Source of the DNA: Trifolium pratense
Taxonomy: Eukaryota; Streptophyta; Magnoliopsida; Fabales; Fabaceae
Assembly (NCBI RefSeq): GCF_020283565.1
Contig: NC_060065.1
Coordinates: 16,840,866 to 16,904,865 of the forward strand
DNA length: 64,000 nt
Direction: 5' to 3'
In this document: positions 12,501 to 25,600 of the stretch, piece by piece
How positions within the stretch are numbered: the stretch's first letter is position 1
Layout: every line of letters begins with the position of its first letter
The notes under the pieces: generated by a model
What the model was told of the DNA's origin: nothing
Database searches by the model: none
What the model saw: the letters and a program-made list of their open reading frames with translations, nothing else
Translations under genes and position numbers: made by a program

Positions 12501-15414
12501 TACCATCTGCCACTGATACTAGCTCTATAAGTCCTTAATTGTCATCACTAATGGCAAAGAGAAATTCATCCTTAACGTGTTCATCAACATATGGTCCAAC
12601 ACTATAATCACATTTCATGAATGGTTTTATATTCCTTTGGAAGTTGGAACTAAAGAAACTAATGTCCCCAGGAGCCTCAGAAACCATAACACGATTTAAT
12701 CAATGAACAATCAAAAGCCTCAACTGAGAATTCTTTACATAAAAACAGTTTTATTGTATGTGTTAAGGCAAAAAGGCCAAAACTATACTGAAGACTTTCT
12801 TAAAAGCATGTCTTACAAAAAAAAAACGTTACAATTTGCACGATCTTTTGATTACTAAGAAAATAGTGAATGATTGTGGAGCAGAGATTAGATAGAACCT
12901 GGCGAGATAACTGTTGATGATACAAAGCACCCGCAGACTCTTTTGTAACGGGGGATATTATACCAACACTCAATAACAATTCTTGCATCTCTTCCTTTGA
13001 ACCCATCTCCTCATCATTAGTTGTATTTGTTTGAGAATTTGAGCCTGACAAAAGTTTTTGCCTCATTTTTTCCGCTAGCATCACCATCTCTTTAGCCTTG
13101 CTCTGCAAATCCATCATTAATCCAAAACTTAAGTCAGTTTAAGCTTAACACAAACCAAAACAAAACTAGTTAAAATATGACAAATTTCTTCTAGACCTAA
13201 CTACAATTCTCACAATCAAGTCAGAGAAACAAAGAGTTCACATCTGTTTGGACATCATAAATGCAAAACTTACTACATCAGATTTCATTTGCATGATTAA
13301 TCTTTATCAATCAAAATCAAATTGGAGCATGTTCACCTTTATTTAACTAAACCTAAAATGTAAAGGAAACACATTTTCCATTCATTATTCCACGTACACA
13401 AACTAACAGTGTAAACTTCAAGACAAACAAAAATAAAATTTCATAAATGCACATTATGAGTTTACAGAGATAATGCACATTATGCACTTGGGGTTGGTCT
13501 AGTGGTCTTGGCTTGGGTCCTTGGAGTATGCTCCTCTCAAGGTCTCGGGTTCGATTCCCCCCGGTGCGAATTTCGGTGGGCTAAGTCCATATAGAGCAAA
13601 AAAAACTCTGGCTTTAAATGGGGCCCCCGCAAGTGGGTTGTGGGATTGGTCCCCTTGGATTAGTCGGTCCTAGGGCCGGATACCAAGTTTTCAAAAAAAA
13701 AAAAAAAAAAAAACCTTTCCTAGCATGAGAAACATGCTGCTTATATCTACAAAAATAGAAACAACCACCTAAGGCCCCATTTACTTTGTGAAAACATTTT
13801 CAATTTTCATTTCCTAAAATTTATTTGTTAAAAGAGAAAATATACTTTTAAATTGAGTCATTGTGACGGAGAGAATATAAAATGTTAGCCAGGAATGAAA
13901 ATGACTATTTTTGGCATTTGCATTGTTTCTAGAATTGCAAGACAATTGTTCACTTCAATAGTGTTTTTTCTCCTTGTTAACAAGCAAGTAACAGAAAATT
14001 TTATGAACTGAAAACAGAAAATATTTTCACAAAGTAAACAGGGACTAATATTTTCTTATAACTCATGGCCAAAGCAAGTAATATAACAACAAATAAATCA
14101 TTTTCCACCAAAAAGAAGTCGGATACATAGATCAAACGATAAAACATGAATATTTGGAAAATTATGCACTAGTGAATTCTGTACAAATTCCTATTATAGC
14201 CATAATAGTTACAGCTTTATCAATCACAAAACCAACTAGACGATTGGTAAAAGAATGCAATTCAACCTATGAAGCATTCATACAAATACATACATGACAT
14301 AACATCCACACGGACAGGTAGACACTGCTTGTTTTGTTTTCGGAAACTGGGTATCCGGTCCAAGAACCGACTAATTCGGGGGACCAATCCCACCATCTAC
14401 TAGCGGGGGCATAATTGAAGCCAAAGAAAAGCCCTGTATGGACTGCTCCAACATAGAAATTGGCTCAAGGAGGATTCAATCTTGAGACCTAGAGAGGAGC
14501 ACACTCCGAGGTCTCGAGCCTACACCACCAAGCCTATCCATTGGGATTTAGACACTGCTTGTTATTTGACAAAACAAAAGTGATTGAATGGAACTACATT
14601 AGTCCGACACTAGGACAAGCTTTCGGTGCTCTATAGAATTCAACTCAATTCATTCCATCAAATTTTTTCCTCCTTCCAACAAAACCTAAGCATAATCCTC
14701 ATTTGTTCCAATATAATCATACCAAATTAACAAAATTTACAAAAAAGAAAAAAACATTAGACAGAAAGACATTACCATAAGAGCATTCAAATCCTGAAAA
14801 GCATCTTGCAAACTCTTATCAGTACTCTCCCACATTTCCTGTTCTTTCCTCAATATCCCCGAAACTCCCACCATCCGCACCGTCCCATCACTCGAATAAA
14901 TCCCACTCGACGAAGAACCTGCCACAGCCGCCACATTCGAGCTCGAACTCATAGCCTTCTCTGACTCCTCCCACGCTCTGGCTCTCCAATTCTCCCAAAA
15001 CTTCGCCACAAAAGCATCACAATCCCCTTTTCCCCTTACCACAACGGTCACAACTACCGATCTCGATCCCGCCGTAGCAACTCCACGCTCCGGCGATGGC
15101 GATACCTGGAAACGAACCCTTGGAGAGGCGAATACCGATTTTAGGGACTTCTTGTGGGGGAAAATGTGGGAGATCGAAGCAAGGGGGACGGAAGAGGCGG
15201 AGGTAGAGGCATCAACGGCGGCGTCTGGAATCCAAAGGAGACGGTGCGTTGTGAGGATGAGGAGGCCGGATTTTAGGTGAGGGAACCATGTGTTGGGTTC
15301 ATCTTCGCAGAGAAGGTCTACGCCGGAGAGGAAGAAGCACTCGATCTCGTTCGGTAACAGAACTGGTCGGCCACTGTCGGTGAGCTTCACCGGCGGTAAA
15401 GAGTTTCCGGTCAT
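9552..15414 (-). CDS. VPS36: Vacuolar protein sorting-associated protein 36 (ESCRT-II), eight exons
   Basis: ESCRT-II subunit that helps sort ubiquitinated membrane proteins into multivesicular endosomes. Minus-strand exons: 15414-14776, 13102-12899, 12071-11978, 11876-11819, 11628-11559, 10455-10320, 10245-10161, 9609-9552. All borders are GT/AG and phases agree through the stop (1344 nt, 447 residues, as expected for plant VPS36). Exon 1 (213 residues) encodes the N-terminal GLUE/PH-like ubiquitin- and lipid-binding part. Exon 2 holds a [17 protein letters not shown] helix. Later exons encode the winged-helix EAP30 region, with [19 protein letters not shown] and [20 protein letters not shown] among the clearest family stretches. 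Exon 1 is GC-rich beside its AT-rich introns. Intron 1 carries two SINEs. Confidence 0.93.
10640..10870. repeat. Diverged tandem duplication in a VPS36 intron
   Basis: Two adjacent copies of about 115 bp, at about 10642-10755 and 10756-10868. Each begins with an attaatctaaaatatratct-type segment, continues through 'gcaaactat' and 'attcattata', and ends near a 'tttatatgg' stretch. It lies in the intron between the exons at 11628-11559 and 10455-10320. No function apparent. Confidence 0.65.
13487..13713 (+). mobile_element. tRNA-derived SINE in VPS36 intron 1
   Basis: The head shows a pol III A box (TGGTCTAGTGG, 13495-13505) and a B box (GGTTCGATTCC, about 13547-13557), then a tRNA-unrelated body and a 21-base poly(A) run ending at 13713. 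This is plant SINE organisation. The tRNA-like head is not a foldable tRNA gene. Flanking duplication not resolved. Confidence 0.8.
14335..14546 (-). mobile_element. Second, inverted and older SINE in VPS36 intron 1
   Basis: The reverse complement follows the SINE at 13487-13713 through most of its length: a '...cctctctaggtctcaag' head region and a 'ggtccccc...attagtcggttc...ggataccc' tail region. The B-box region is mutated and the tail is not a clean poly(A). Together the copies form an inverted SINE pair within one intron. Confidence 0.7.
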
Positions 15415-15727
15415 CAGTGAAGTCGGAAGGTTAGAGTTGAATTGAATTGAACACTGATGCTTTGATAGTCGTCACAGCGCAGTTCGAAACAGACTAGTTT
15501 ATTTTTATTTATTTTTATCAAATAAAAATTATAAAATTATTGTTTCAAAATAAAGAAGGCTTATTATTACAAAAAAAAAAAGGTTTAATAATTACAAAAA
15601 AAAAAAGAAGGCTTAATTACTTTTACTCAAAAAAAAAAGAAGGTTTTTTTTTACAGAAAAAGAATGCTTAATTACTACTCTTTTACACTTATTAAAAAAA
15701 TTAATCTTTTACTCCTTTAATTACTTT
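15415..15727. other. Upstream region of VPS36
   Basis: Holds the 5' leader and presumed promoter of VPS36 (minus strand). From 15480 on it is very AT-rich with several A- or T-runs. No clear core promoter motif can be assigned. Confidence 0.4.
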
Positions 15728-15975
15728 TATAATAAACAAACACAGAATAAATTTTACATTTTTATAAAATCTCTAAATTATTGAAAGTCAAAATCACTAA
15801 TTTTTTAATTTGTAACAAACGAACCCTGAATTGAGAAAGAGATAAAGTGTGAGAAGTGATTAATTCCGTTTGTTATAAATTAAAAAAAAAATAGTAATTT
15901 TGAAATAAAATAATTTAGAGATTAATTTTTAGAGATTTTATAGGAGTAGACTTTATTTTTTGTTTGTTTATTATA
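15728..15975. mobile_element. MITE with long terminal inverted repeats
   Basis: The left end reads ataataaacaaacacagaa and the right end is its near inverse (tttgtttgtttattataat). The inverted match continues inward through atctctaaatta and acgaaccctg-type segments, so most of the 248 bp folds back. It sits exactly at the 3' boundary of the LINE remnant. Confidence 0.65.
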
Positions 15976-18384
15976 ATAAGAATCATTAAAATAATCTTTA
16001 GTTTCAACATGGAAAAGTGTTTTGATTGTTAATGGCATGCAGGTCTGCTTGGGTTTGTTTAATCCTCTTAGTAGGAATTTCTCCGAATTTTGGTTTTCCC
16101 CAATTGTGCAAATTAGCAAGGGTGTGACTAAGTCTGCGGGTAATATTGGTGTGTTGATTCTTCCATGTGTCTTGGACAATCTGGTAGTATTCTTCGTCTC
16201 TAAGCCAAATTTGTTCAAACTTCCTACACACATAGGACCCTTGTTTTTCCTACAGATGTTATTTGGAGAGAAATCTAGCAAAATCGGGCAGTGGTCAGAG
16301 CTATATCTAAGAAGGTGCAAATTATTAAAATGAGGTAACATAGACAACCAGTTTGAGGTAGCAAGGAACCTATCAAGCCTAACTTGACTACAGTGATTCC
16401 CTTGTTGCCTATTATGCCAAGTAAAAATATTTCCGTTAAAACCAAGATCAATTAAATTGCACAAATCAATTGTATTTCTAAAGCTATTAGTTATATTATA
16501 CTGTAATCCATAGGGCCACCCCCCCTCTTTTTCAGCAGAAGATAAAATGATATTAAAATCTCCAAAAATTAACCAATTAGGATTAGCATCATTTTCTTAT
16601 AAATCATTAATTAGCTTGCAAGTTTGAAATTTTTGGAGTTGGTTTTAGTACCCATAGATAACACTAGCCCGCCAAATCATGTTATTATAATTGATAAGCA
16701 AATCAATATAGTTTGAATCATAACTTTTTATTTCCAAATCAAAATTACAATTATTCTAAAGTAATGTTAAGCCTTCAGCCATACCTCCACCAGCAGTGGA
16801 GCAGCCTACAATCTTAGCACTATACTTATCCATAAAGCTAGATAAAAAAAAAACAAGGATTAGAACTTACCTGTTTTGTCTCCATCAGAAAAATAATATT
16901 TGGCTTTTGGGTGGCAATGAGCTTTTTAGAGCTCTGACTGTCTTGGGATTGTCATTCCCTTGACAATTCAAAGATAGAATTCTCATGTTGATTGGTTGGC
17001 CTGCCCTGCAGGTCCTGCCATTGTGTTTCCTGTGCTTTTTACCAAGTTATCATCCATTCTTAGCCTCTTCACCATACTCTGTGGGGCAGGGTTGTTGTTG
17101 ACTTCTATGGGAGTCTTAACTAGAGCATTGTTTCTGGTTGTTCTGTGCCATAATCTCCTGCCATCTCCGGCTTGTATCTCTTGAGTCTCATCCATAATAT
17201 TGTTAGAGGATCTAGAGCCCTCCTTGTTAGCCTCCTCTTGGATTTTCATGGCTACCATCTGAGCTAACATACTTGCAGGTATTTGTGGACTGTACTGTCC
17301 AAATGTCCTCGAATGAGAGGGGTTGCTATGGAATTTATTATCCTTTTCTTCCATAACTCTTCTTGTATATTGGTTAGATCGTATCAATGGTCATATGGGT
17401 GCTGGTTCCTCCATATGCATGGCCTCATTCTGACAGAGTTTATCGTTATGGCCTAGAATACCACATTTAAAGCAAACTTGTGGTAGTTTCTCATACCGAA
17501 AATCAACCCATGTGGTGTCATCCCTGTGATTTCCAATTAATATTCCTGTTTGTATAGGTTGATAGACATTCATAGTAACCTTGATTTTGATTATCATCTC
17601 CTTACTAGGATATTCATAAAATTTTGCAGCTTCTACCTTACCAATCAAATTCCCAATGCTTTCTCCCATTTTCTTGGTTTTGCAATGTGGGGGTAGCCCC
17701 CAAAGTTGAATCCACATAGGGCAATAGTGAAATCCTTTCTTTTTGCGTCAGTTTGTCTATCCCAAGCCTTCACAATTAACCAAGAATTTCTAAAGATCCA
17801 TGGGTTGCATAGTATGATTCTTTCTTAATCTATATTTCTTTCCATGAAAAATTGCAATAATTCACCTTCAATTTCTTGGGTTTTTAGGCCCGGTAGTGCT
17901 TCCCATATACTATCTAATCATTTTAAATAGAACTAACATGAATGGGTTTTTCAGTGATTATCTTACCTAGTAAACTTCTTTTGCAAGCATTAATAGCTTC
18001 ATGGATATCTGTTTTAGGATAGACAAAGAATCCAGATCTGGTAGCAGATGATGTTGCTGGAGAATCAGTGGAGTGATGTTGTTGGTGTTGTTCCATGACT
18101 GGTGCTTGAGGAATCACCAATCTTGTGCTTCAGGAATCACAATTCTTGGTCTGGTAACAGCTTGGGGGTTTTATTTGGAGTGGTTTGCTTGAATTTCAAT
18201 GGTGTATCACACAAAACAGATAGTATTGCAAAGATAAAGGGCGCAGATAATTCACAAAGACCAACAATGATTAGAGCACTTCCACAAAGGAAATAACTAC
18301 CAAGTTGAACCAGCAGCTGACAAACAGAAAAAAAGGATGGGTAAAACAAGTCAGGAAAAGGAAGGATAAAAAAGAAGGAATGTT
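15976..18384 (-). pseudogene. Degraded LINE (L1-type) with ORF1 and endonuclease remnants
   Basis: On the minus strand, ORF1 remnants come first. Frame 18120-17923 carries a GKIITEKPI-type DUF4283 segment. Frame 17717-17391 has the zinc knuckle CFKCGILGHNDKLC (CX2CX4HX4C). Frame 17387-16983 continues ORF1. Next comes the start of an apurinic-type endonuclease (LSLNCQGNDNPKTVRALK, then ILFFLMETK, near 16985-16880). The endonuclease end is in 16464-16200 (NIFTWHNRQ, RLDRFLATSNW, SSDHCPILL). Frameshifts and stops break it, and reverse transcriptase is absent because the element stops at about 15976. Its 5' side is interrupted by the solo LTR at 18390. Confidence 0.85.
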
Positions 18385-18389
18385 CAAAG

Positions 18390-20070
18390 TGTTGAGGCAA
18401 AATCCTAATTTGATGTTTCAAAGATAACAAACATCTTAATTATATTTTAAGTGAATTTTGATCTTTTTGTGATCTAACAAGTGCTATTGAGTGATTAATA
18501 TTGACAAGAATAAAAGCTCATTCATTATATATCACTCTACTTGAAATTGTTGAAAACTGCAAGTTTATAAGAATGATCAGAGAACATTCTCAAGTCTGCA
18601 CTTTTTCTCACGTGCAAAGCTATACATCAACAATAAACACTTAATTGATATCATCTGAACAAGAGACATATAAGCACTTTTGCAAAAGACTTTATTGAAG
18701 AGAATCTCTACAGGATATAAGTTATTTAAGGCAAGGATTAAATGATAGCAAAAGAAAGGTTCCTATTTAATCATGTTTAAGGAATAAACATGAACTTGTC
18801 TTGACAATTTATTTCTCAAGCTCACATGCTCTCATAAGAGATTTTTTGAAGACATAATATGGACCAATGAGATTTTGACAACAAATTTGAAAATGGTACT
18901 TCTCAAAAGGACTCATCAATATATTCTATTATGTCCATGATTCAACAAAGAAGCTAAATTGTACTTTCACAAGTACACTTGAATAGTAAAAGGAAAAGAA
19001 GACCAGCTATCATCTTTTTGATCTTCATGGATACCTTGAGGCCCACGCAACAAAACAAGCAAATCACACCTCTCTATTTGATCTAGGCCAAGTATTAGTA
19101 AATTTCTGGAGAATGATCTGAGAACGTTCCAAAATCAAACAAACTTTCTGCACATTCTTTAAAGATTCGATCCAGCTGTATCCAACTGTTGTTTTTGATC
19201 CTACAAGGCTTCTACAGTGCTTGTTCGTGGAGAACAAGTTCATACAACTCTGAGATGCTCAAACTCACGCTCCTCATGACGTCATCATTCTGAGAACATT
19301 CTTATCTCTCTCATCAAATATTATTTGATTAATATTTGATCTGAATTTTAAAAAGACTAACGGCTAGTCTTTGGCTCCACTTCAACTTACTTGGAGACCA
19401 CGAAACTCAGAGCATACAACATCTATAAATATCACACTTGGGTGCTTTGAAGATTCAAGAGTTTCTACTACAACTATCAAGATCTACACTTGTCTTTTTC
19501 GAACAAGTCATCAAAACTCTTCCACTCTCACTCACAGCTCTCCAAATCACATACTTGGATCAGTATAATGTCGAGTGAACTGAATGCATCTGTTATAAGC
19601 TTCTCAACTTGATTGAGTTTTATTTGTAAGCTTGTGATCCAGACAACTCTTTGTAAAAGAAAGATTGACTCAAGTCAATACGTAACTATTGATTGAGTGA
19701 CACATTTAGTCTGTAGGACTGAGGTAGATATTAAGCTTGTAGGGCTTATGATTATTGATCTTGGTTTAGATCAAGGAGGTTTGTAATTTGAGATTACTAG
19801 TATCTCAAGATTATAGTGGACACTCACGGAGCGTGAGAACTAGACGTAACCCATACCATTCGTGGTGAACCAGTATAATTATTGTGTGTTGATTCTCTCT
19901 TTCCTTATCTTTTATTTTGAGCAAACACTAAGCACACAATTCACTTTGAATTCGTTTTACTGCTAACCAGATCATTCTAACGTTTTCTGTTGAGTTACAT
20001 TTTTAAAAGGTAAATTTTAATAGGTTCACAATTCAATCCCCCCTTTCTTATGAAAAACTTTGCTACTTCA
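18390..20070 (+). mobile_element. Copia-type solo LTR
   Basis: Starts TGTTGAGGCAAAATCC, ends ...GCTACTTCA, and is flanked by the 5-bp duplication caaag (18385-18389 and 20071-20075). Inside near the 3' end is the pyrimidine/C-run segment 'caattcaatcccccc' often seen at the end of plant copia LTRs, and 'gtgaaccagtataatt' upstream. Length 1681 bp. No PBS or interior follows, so it is a solo LTR left by LTR-LTR recombination, inserted in the 5' part of the LINE remnant. Confidence 0.85.
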
Positions 20071-20075
20071 CAAAG

Positions 20076-20366
20076 GAGAGGGTTCAAAAGAGATGAATCT
20101 TGGAGAGTTCTTTACGATTCTTGATGAATCTTGGAGAGATGAAGGTGAAAAGGATGATTGAAGTGTTTTAGGGATGAGAGTTGAAGAGCATAAGATGGGT
20201 GATTATGACTGTCCGTAGTTCATTTTCTTTGAAAAGGTGGAAGAAAGAATTTGCATACCATGGAGAAGAGGGATTATAGTGAAGATGCTAGGAAGGAAGA
20301 TTGAGTACAAGGATCTTGAAAACAAATTACAACAGATGTGGGCGTGGACCATTGCGATTAGTATAA
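20076..20366. other. Unassigned sequence after the solo LTR
   Basis: Continues the sequence interrupted by the solo LTR and is probably the 5' end of the minus-strand LINE. It has internal near-repeats of 'gatgaatcttggagag' at 20092 and 20121. No coding region is supported. Confidence 0.35.
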
Positions 20367-20690
20367 TTTTTTAGGTAACATATATGTCTTTAAGTTTTTT
20401 AGGTAACAAATAGATCCCTTAAGTTTTTAAATTGTTGCACAGTTATCCTTCCCGTTGTCTTCCGTTACAAAAACTTGTTTCACCGTTATCCTTTAAATTT
20501 ACTTGTTGCACTGTGGCCATTAACGTTGACTTTCACCATGGTGGATGTTTTGATAAAAAAAACACATATATTGTAGGAGATTAATTGAAAGGGTAACGTG
20601 TGCAACAAGCTAGAAACTTAAAGGACCTATTTGTTACTTAAAAAACATAAAAAACTTAATTGTTACAAACATGAAACTTAAATGACCTTT
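20367..20690. mobile_element. MITE with inverted ends
   Basis: The left part (aggtaacaaatagatccctt, about 20401) is mirrored by the right part (aaggacctatttgttactta, about 20622). The outer aggtaacatatatgtcttta is mirrored more loosely by sequence to about 20690. The organisation resembles the palindromic MITE at 470-774, but it is a different family. Target duplication unclear. Confidence 0.55.
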
Positions 20691-22653
20691 GAATGCATTT
20701 AGCCTAACAAAAATGACAAAGTTACATAAACATAAATCTCTTTTTTGAATTGGTTTAGCTGACTTTGGAATAAGCTGCTTAGGTTTTTCGAGATTGTAGT
20801 GTCTTGTGGACTTGTATATATTTCTCTTAATTGGTTCCAGAAGCATTGATGTGTATACAGTGTTGTTAAATATATAGCGGAGCAATACGCTATTTAGTAC
20901 AAAATATTGTGAAATTGCGACGCGACATATGATGTTTTTTATTGTGGTGATCAATATTGAGGAAATCTACCAAAAATCCCTTTGTGTTTTAATGATAGCA
21001 AACTTAATGACTTAAGAATCATTTTATGATGCTAATATATTTTGTTATCTAATATGTTGATTTGAGTGTGATAGATCACATGAATATTTGTCTCAAAGAC
21101 TCCAAAGTCTCATTCATATGTGAGAAACACTCAGGATAAGAAGCATTTAAACTTCACAGAAAAGAAGCATTCATCATGAGAAACATTTATATGCTTCTTG
21201 ATATGAAGCAATCAACCATGATTTGGAAATCATATGATCAGATGCAATTAATCAAAAGAACACTTTCAAATTAGTTTGAAGGTTTACAAGATTCAATAAG
21301 TAAGACTTATAAAAGGGAGACAAAATGTCTACACCGCATGAGAAACAAATTCTTGAAAGGATAAAATGCTTATGACAAACATCACTTGAGAAGCAACTAT
21401 ATCAGAAGCGTCATCAAAAACAACATGAGAAGCAATATCAGCATCATTGATAAACATCAAAGGCCTCTGTGCTTCTTAATTGAAGCCTTGAGAAGCATAA
21501 TCAAGCATGTAACGGGTAGTTCATGGCTTGTTCAAGAAGAATGATAAAAAAGTCAACAATGATAGCTAAAGAGACTTCTTTTGCTCAAGTACACAAACAA
21601 GAGACTTCCTTTACTCAAGAACACAAGCAAGAGACTTCCACTAACTTAAAAGAATTTAAGAAAGTTTGTTTTGTACACTTGATATACTATAAGAGGTGTA
21701 CACAAAATACAACACGGTTTAAAGACTTACGAGATAAACTAAAGACTTCTAAGATATACAATTGATAAGAAATTGACGAGAAATAAGCAAGTGTACTTAT
21801 TCGTCACAAGTAGTAAAAGGGATATCGTCCATAGGGATTGTCTCAATCAACAATAGCAATTCGGACTAGTTTTAGTGTAAAAAGTAATAAAGCGTGGGGG
21901 AGTTTGTTCATTCTTAGCAAAATATTTGAATTAGTGCAATGTAAATTGAATCGTAAAATTTGAGATAAAAGAAGCGATCAGATTGTCTAGATCAAACACT
22001 TGATTGGTGAAATGTGTCAACCATAATGAAATAATGAGCTAGTTTCAAGTTGAATCAACAAATTGATCATATCCTTTGTAATATGATCCACTCCCTCTAT
22101 CACAAATTGCCTAATCTCTTAGGTGGATTTATGATTGAGTGATGTTTCAAGCACGTTGATTCTATGAACACAATTACCAATTCAATATGTCTAAAGTGAC
22201 TAGTAATTGTTCAATCATCCACTCTCATGATAAAATCAATCAATTAAATCAATTACACAATTGACCAAATTATATGAAGCAATAAGCATAAAAGATAATC
22301 AATTGAAACTAATTCATCATTCAATTAGAGGAAATAAATTTACATGATCCAATCAAGGTGACCTAGATTCAGCTAAAGATCCAATCTAAGAAAATTTTGA
22401 AATCCATGAAAAGATGGAAGGAATCAATGGATCATAGAGATGAATTCATCATGGATTTAACTTGGATCTTGATTCTTCAATCGAAATCTTTGGTAGCTAA
22501 GGATTGGAACACAACTTTTTCTCAAACTTCTGTAAAAATTCGCAACCTTCTTCAAGAAAATGAGTTTGCTTTATATAGAATTCCCGCTGGCGCCACGCGT
22601 CAGATCTGTCGTGCCATGTATAGGCCAAATTACGAGCAAGGTGCCACGCGCTA

Positions 22654-25600
22654 CACTACAACATTTGTTGTCTTTAGCAACACTTTTAAATGCAACTCGT
22701 ATAAACTGTTACCTAAAAGTGGCTTAGCTAACACGTTATGACTGTTGCCAGGGCCTTTTAGGCAGCGCTAGATAATTGTTCCCTGAAATAGAAAAGGGAA
22801 CATTTTCGGACTGTTACTATGATATTTCTTTTGCAATAGTTAACAACTGTGCCTATAGATATTTGTGGGGACAGTTTTAAGGCGTTACATTATTTATGAC
22901 AAAAGGCAACATTTATCAACAATTGCTTTAAATGTTCAACATTAAAAAATACTTTACTCTATTACTCCCTCCGGTCCTTTTTATAAGGAACACTTTGAAA
23001 AAATCACACAGACCAAGGAAACACATTTAACATAGTTATTTTCATTTAATACTCTTATAAATTTAAATTTATTCCATGTTTACCCTTATTTAATTACTTT
23101 TTATTCAACTAACTTACTTATTTTTAAATTCTCTTTCATAATAAATAAGGGCATAAGTGAAATTGAACATTTAGAACATTTGAAAATTAGTCAAAGTTTC
23201 TTATAAAAAGGACCAAATTTTTTTCCCAAAGTGTTCCTTATAATAAGGACCGAAGTATAAAATTAATTAATTTTATCTCACTGGTTCAATTAAAAGACTA
23301 ATCCCATCCACCCTGACCCATCACACACAAAACAAGTTTGAGAGTTAAACCCGACTGCGTGGCTCCTTCTCCTCCGTCTCCTTAAATCGAAAATCCACCT
23401 CAATTCATAGCTTTATAAATTCTCCCACTGCTCAATCCCTAGATTTTTAGGGTTTCCAATTTATTCTGTCACACCATCCAATCCCTATCTTTCTAGGGTT
23501 TTTGATCTATTCCTCTTTCTCGTATTTTTTTTCTGACCAGAATTAATGGCTTCCATCCGGAGACCCTATATCAGTGGCGTCATAGTTTCAGAGATTAGTT
23601 AGCGGAGTTGGTGGTTAGGATAAGGGTTTCATGAGTGATCTGAATGCAGATCTGGATTTGTTGAAGGATTTTTTCTGGTATGTTATTCTGGGTTTGTTCT
23701 TATTTTCTTCTAGATTGTTTGTTATTGTTGCTGTGGATGAATTTTTTGTGATGTTTAGTTATGAGATTGTGGATGTATTTTGCACAGTGTTGAGCAACAT
23801 TAACTTCTTATATCGTGAGTCTCTTTATCAACTTCAACTTAGATTGAGTTTTCCCTAAATTGTGCCAAAACCCTAACATCATCTTTCATCCCAAACTAAA
23901 TTTCTCTGTTCTTGGCTCAGTTAGAAATTTGATGTTAATTTGTCTGATTATTAAATTTGCATGTTTTTCATATTCTGTTCAACTTCAAACCTAACAAGAT
24001 TTGGTCATATTTGAATGGCACTTTGTTGGTTTTTGGTATGTATAGGTTTTTTATAATTGTTTATACTTTCTAGATTCGTGTTTTGTGTTTGCCGGATTTT
24101 GTGAAATATAGTGATTACTAAATTACTAAATATTAATTACTAGTTAATACTTAGTATGTAGAGGATAGTGGTTTTATGAATGAGCCAATTCATCTTGAGT
24201 GAAAACTCATGCTGAGTATGAATGAACCAATTCATCTTGACTAAAAACTCATGAAAAAAGATGCAATAATGTTGTGTATGCTATACATTTTGGTAATGCA
24301 CTAAGAAATATAAACCAATGATGGGGGGACTTCTTTTCATAAATGGAACTGAGATGTGAAGTTTTTGATATGTAATATAGGTAGTTGTTGCATTCTTCAC
24401 AATAATGAGGATAATATTGAATATGAAATTGATATTGAAATGCCAAATTACTTGTTATATCTGGTTGCTCTTTTCCTTCCAAAAGAAACCAATTGATGAT
24501 CAATTGTATGAAATGTTAACATTTGGTGTAGGTGAATAATGCAGGACAACTAAGTGAGAAGAAACTGAAACATGCCTTAAAACAAACTACTTTGGTGTAG
24601 GTGAATAATGCAGCACAATTACTAACTGGTTAATTTTGATTGTGGTGCAGGAAGCAATTTACTCTTAACAAAGTAATTTTGATTAGAAACTTCACTTGTC
24701 TGATTGTGAGTTATTTGCAATTCAATTTTTCACTGCTAATTTCATATTGTCTACATTTTTTAAGTTATTCCTAACTTGTGTATCTGATCTTAAATTATTT
24801 AAACCTATCTAATTGTTTGATTTTAGCTCTTCTTTTATTTAATTTCATTATTCAATTAGCTATGTAGACACCACTGTGTTTGGTTTTGCAGCCCTCTACC
24901 TTCTAGAGGAAATCTAGGTATTGTTGTTTGTATTTAAGAGTTGTGTGGGGCAGGTTAAAAGGAACCATCACTTATTCTCATAATCCTAAGAGATAGTTCA
25001 AATATGAAATTGAATTTTCAATGAAATGGCTAGATGTAATTTGGTACATTTACATTAAAGATGACAGTGATACTCTAATTTTGTAATGGCAATATGCATT
25101 CTAGTGCGTATAGGGTGTGTTGTTTGCATAATTAGTGAGATTGTAGTTCAGATTTTGTTCAACTATTGATTAATTTGGTGTAGCAGGTTTTATATTGGAG
25201 CAATACGATTAAAAAGGATTATGATCAAAGAAATGTTGGAATTGCTAAAGATCATTGAAAAGTAACAGAAGGCATGTTAGAGCTGCTTCTTCATATGATT
25301 ATGCAACCAAGATAGTGGGGGCAATGAAAGGAAATTTACTATTTACACCAAAGGTGTCCAATTTTAGTTGTATTATGGTTTTGAGAAAACATTGTCTTAA
25401 TTTTAGTTGTATTATGGTTTTGAGTAGTAACCATGACTTTAGGTGTTATATAGTAACCAGTACATGTTGCTACTTTTAGTACCCATAGAAAGGAGGTACT
25501 CTGTTATGCAATCATGTAATACTACAAACAATTGAATGAAGGAGTTCATATATTTGCCTCACTTTTATTTCAAATATATAATTTGAATATTAAATTTGGT

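Noticed and set aside
13490..13560. tRNA gene candidate (A and B boxes present)
   Set aside because: No acceptor-stem pairing and a long tRNA-unrelated body with a poly(A) tail follow: a SINE head.
22397..22741. 114-residue plus-strand open frame
   Set aside because: Runs through an Athila-like LTR and across the CACTA border, so it is fortuitous.
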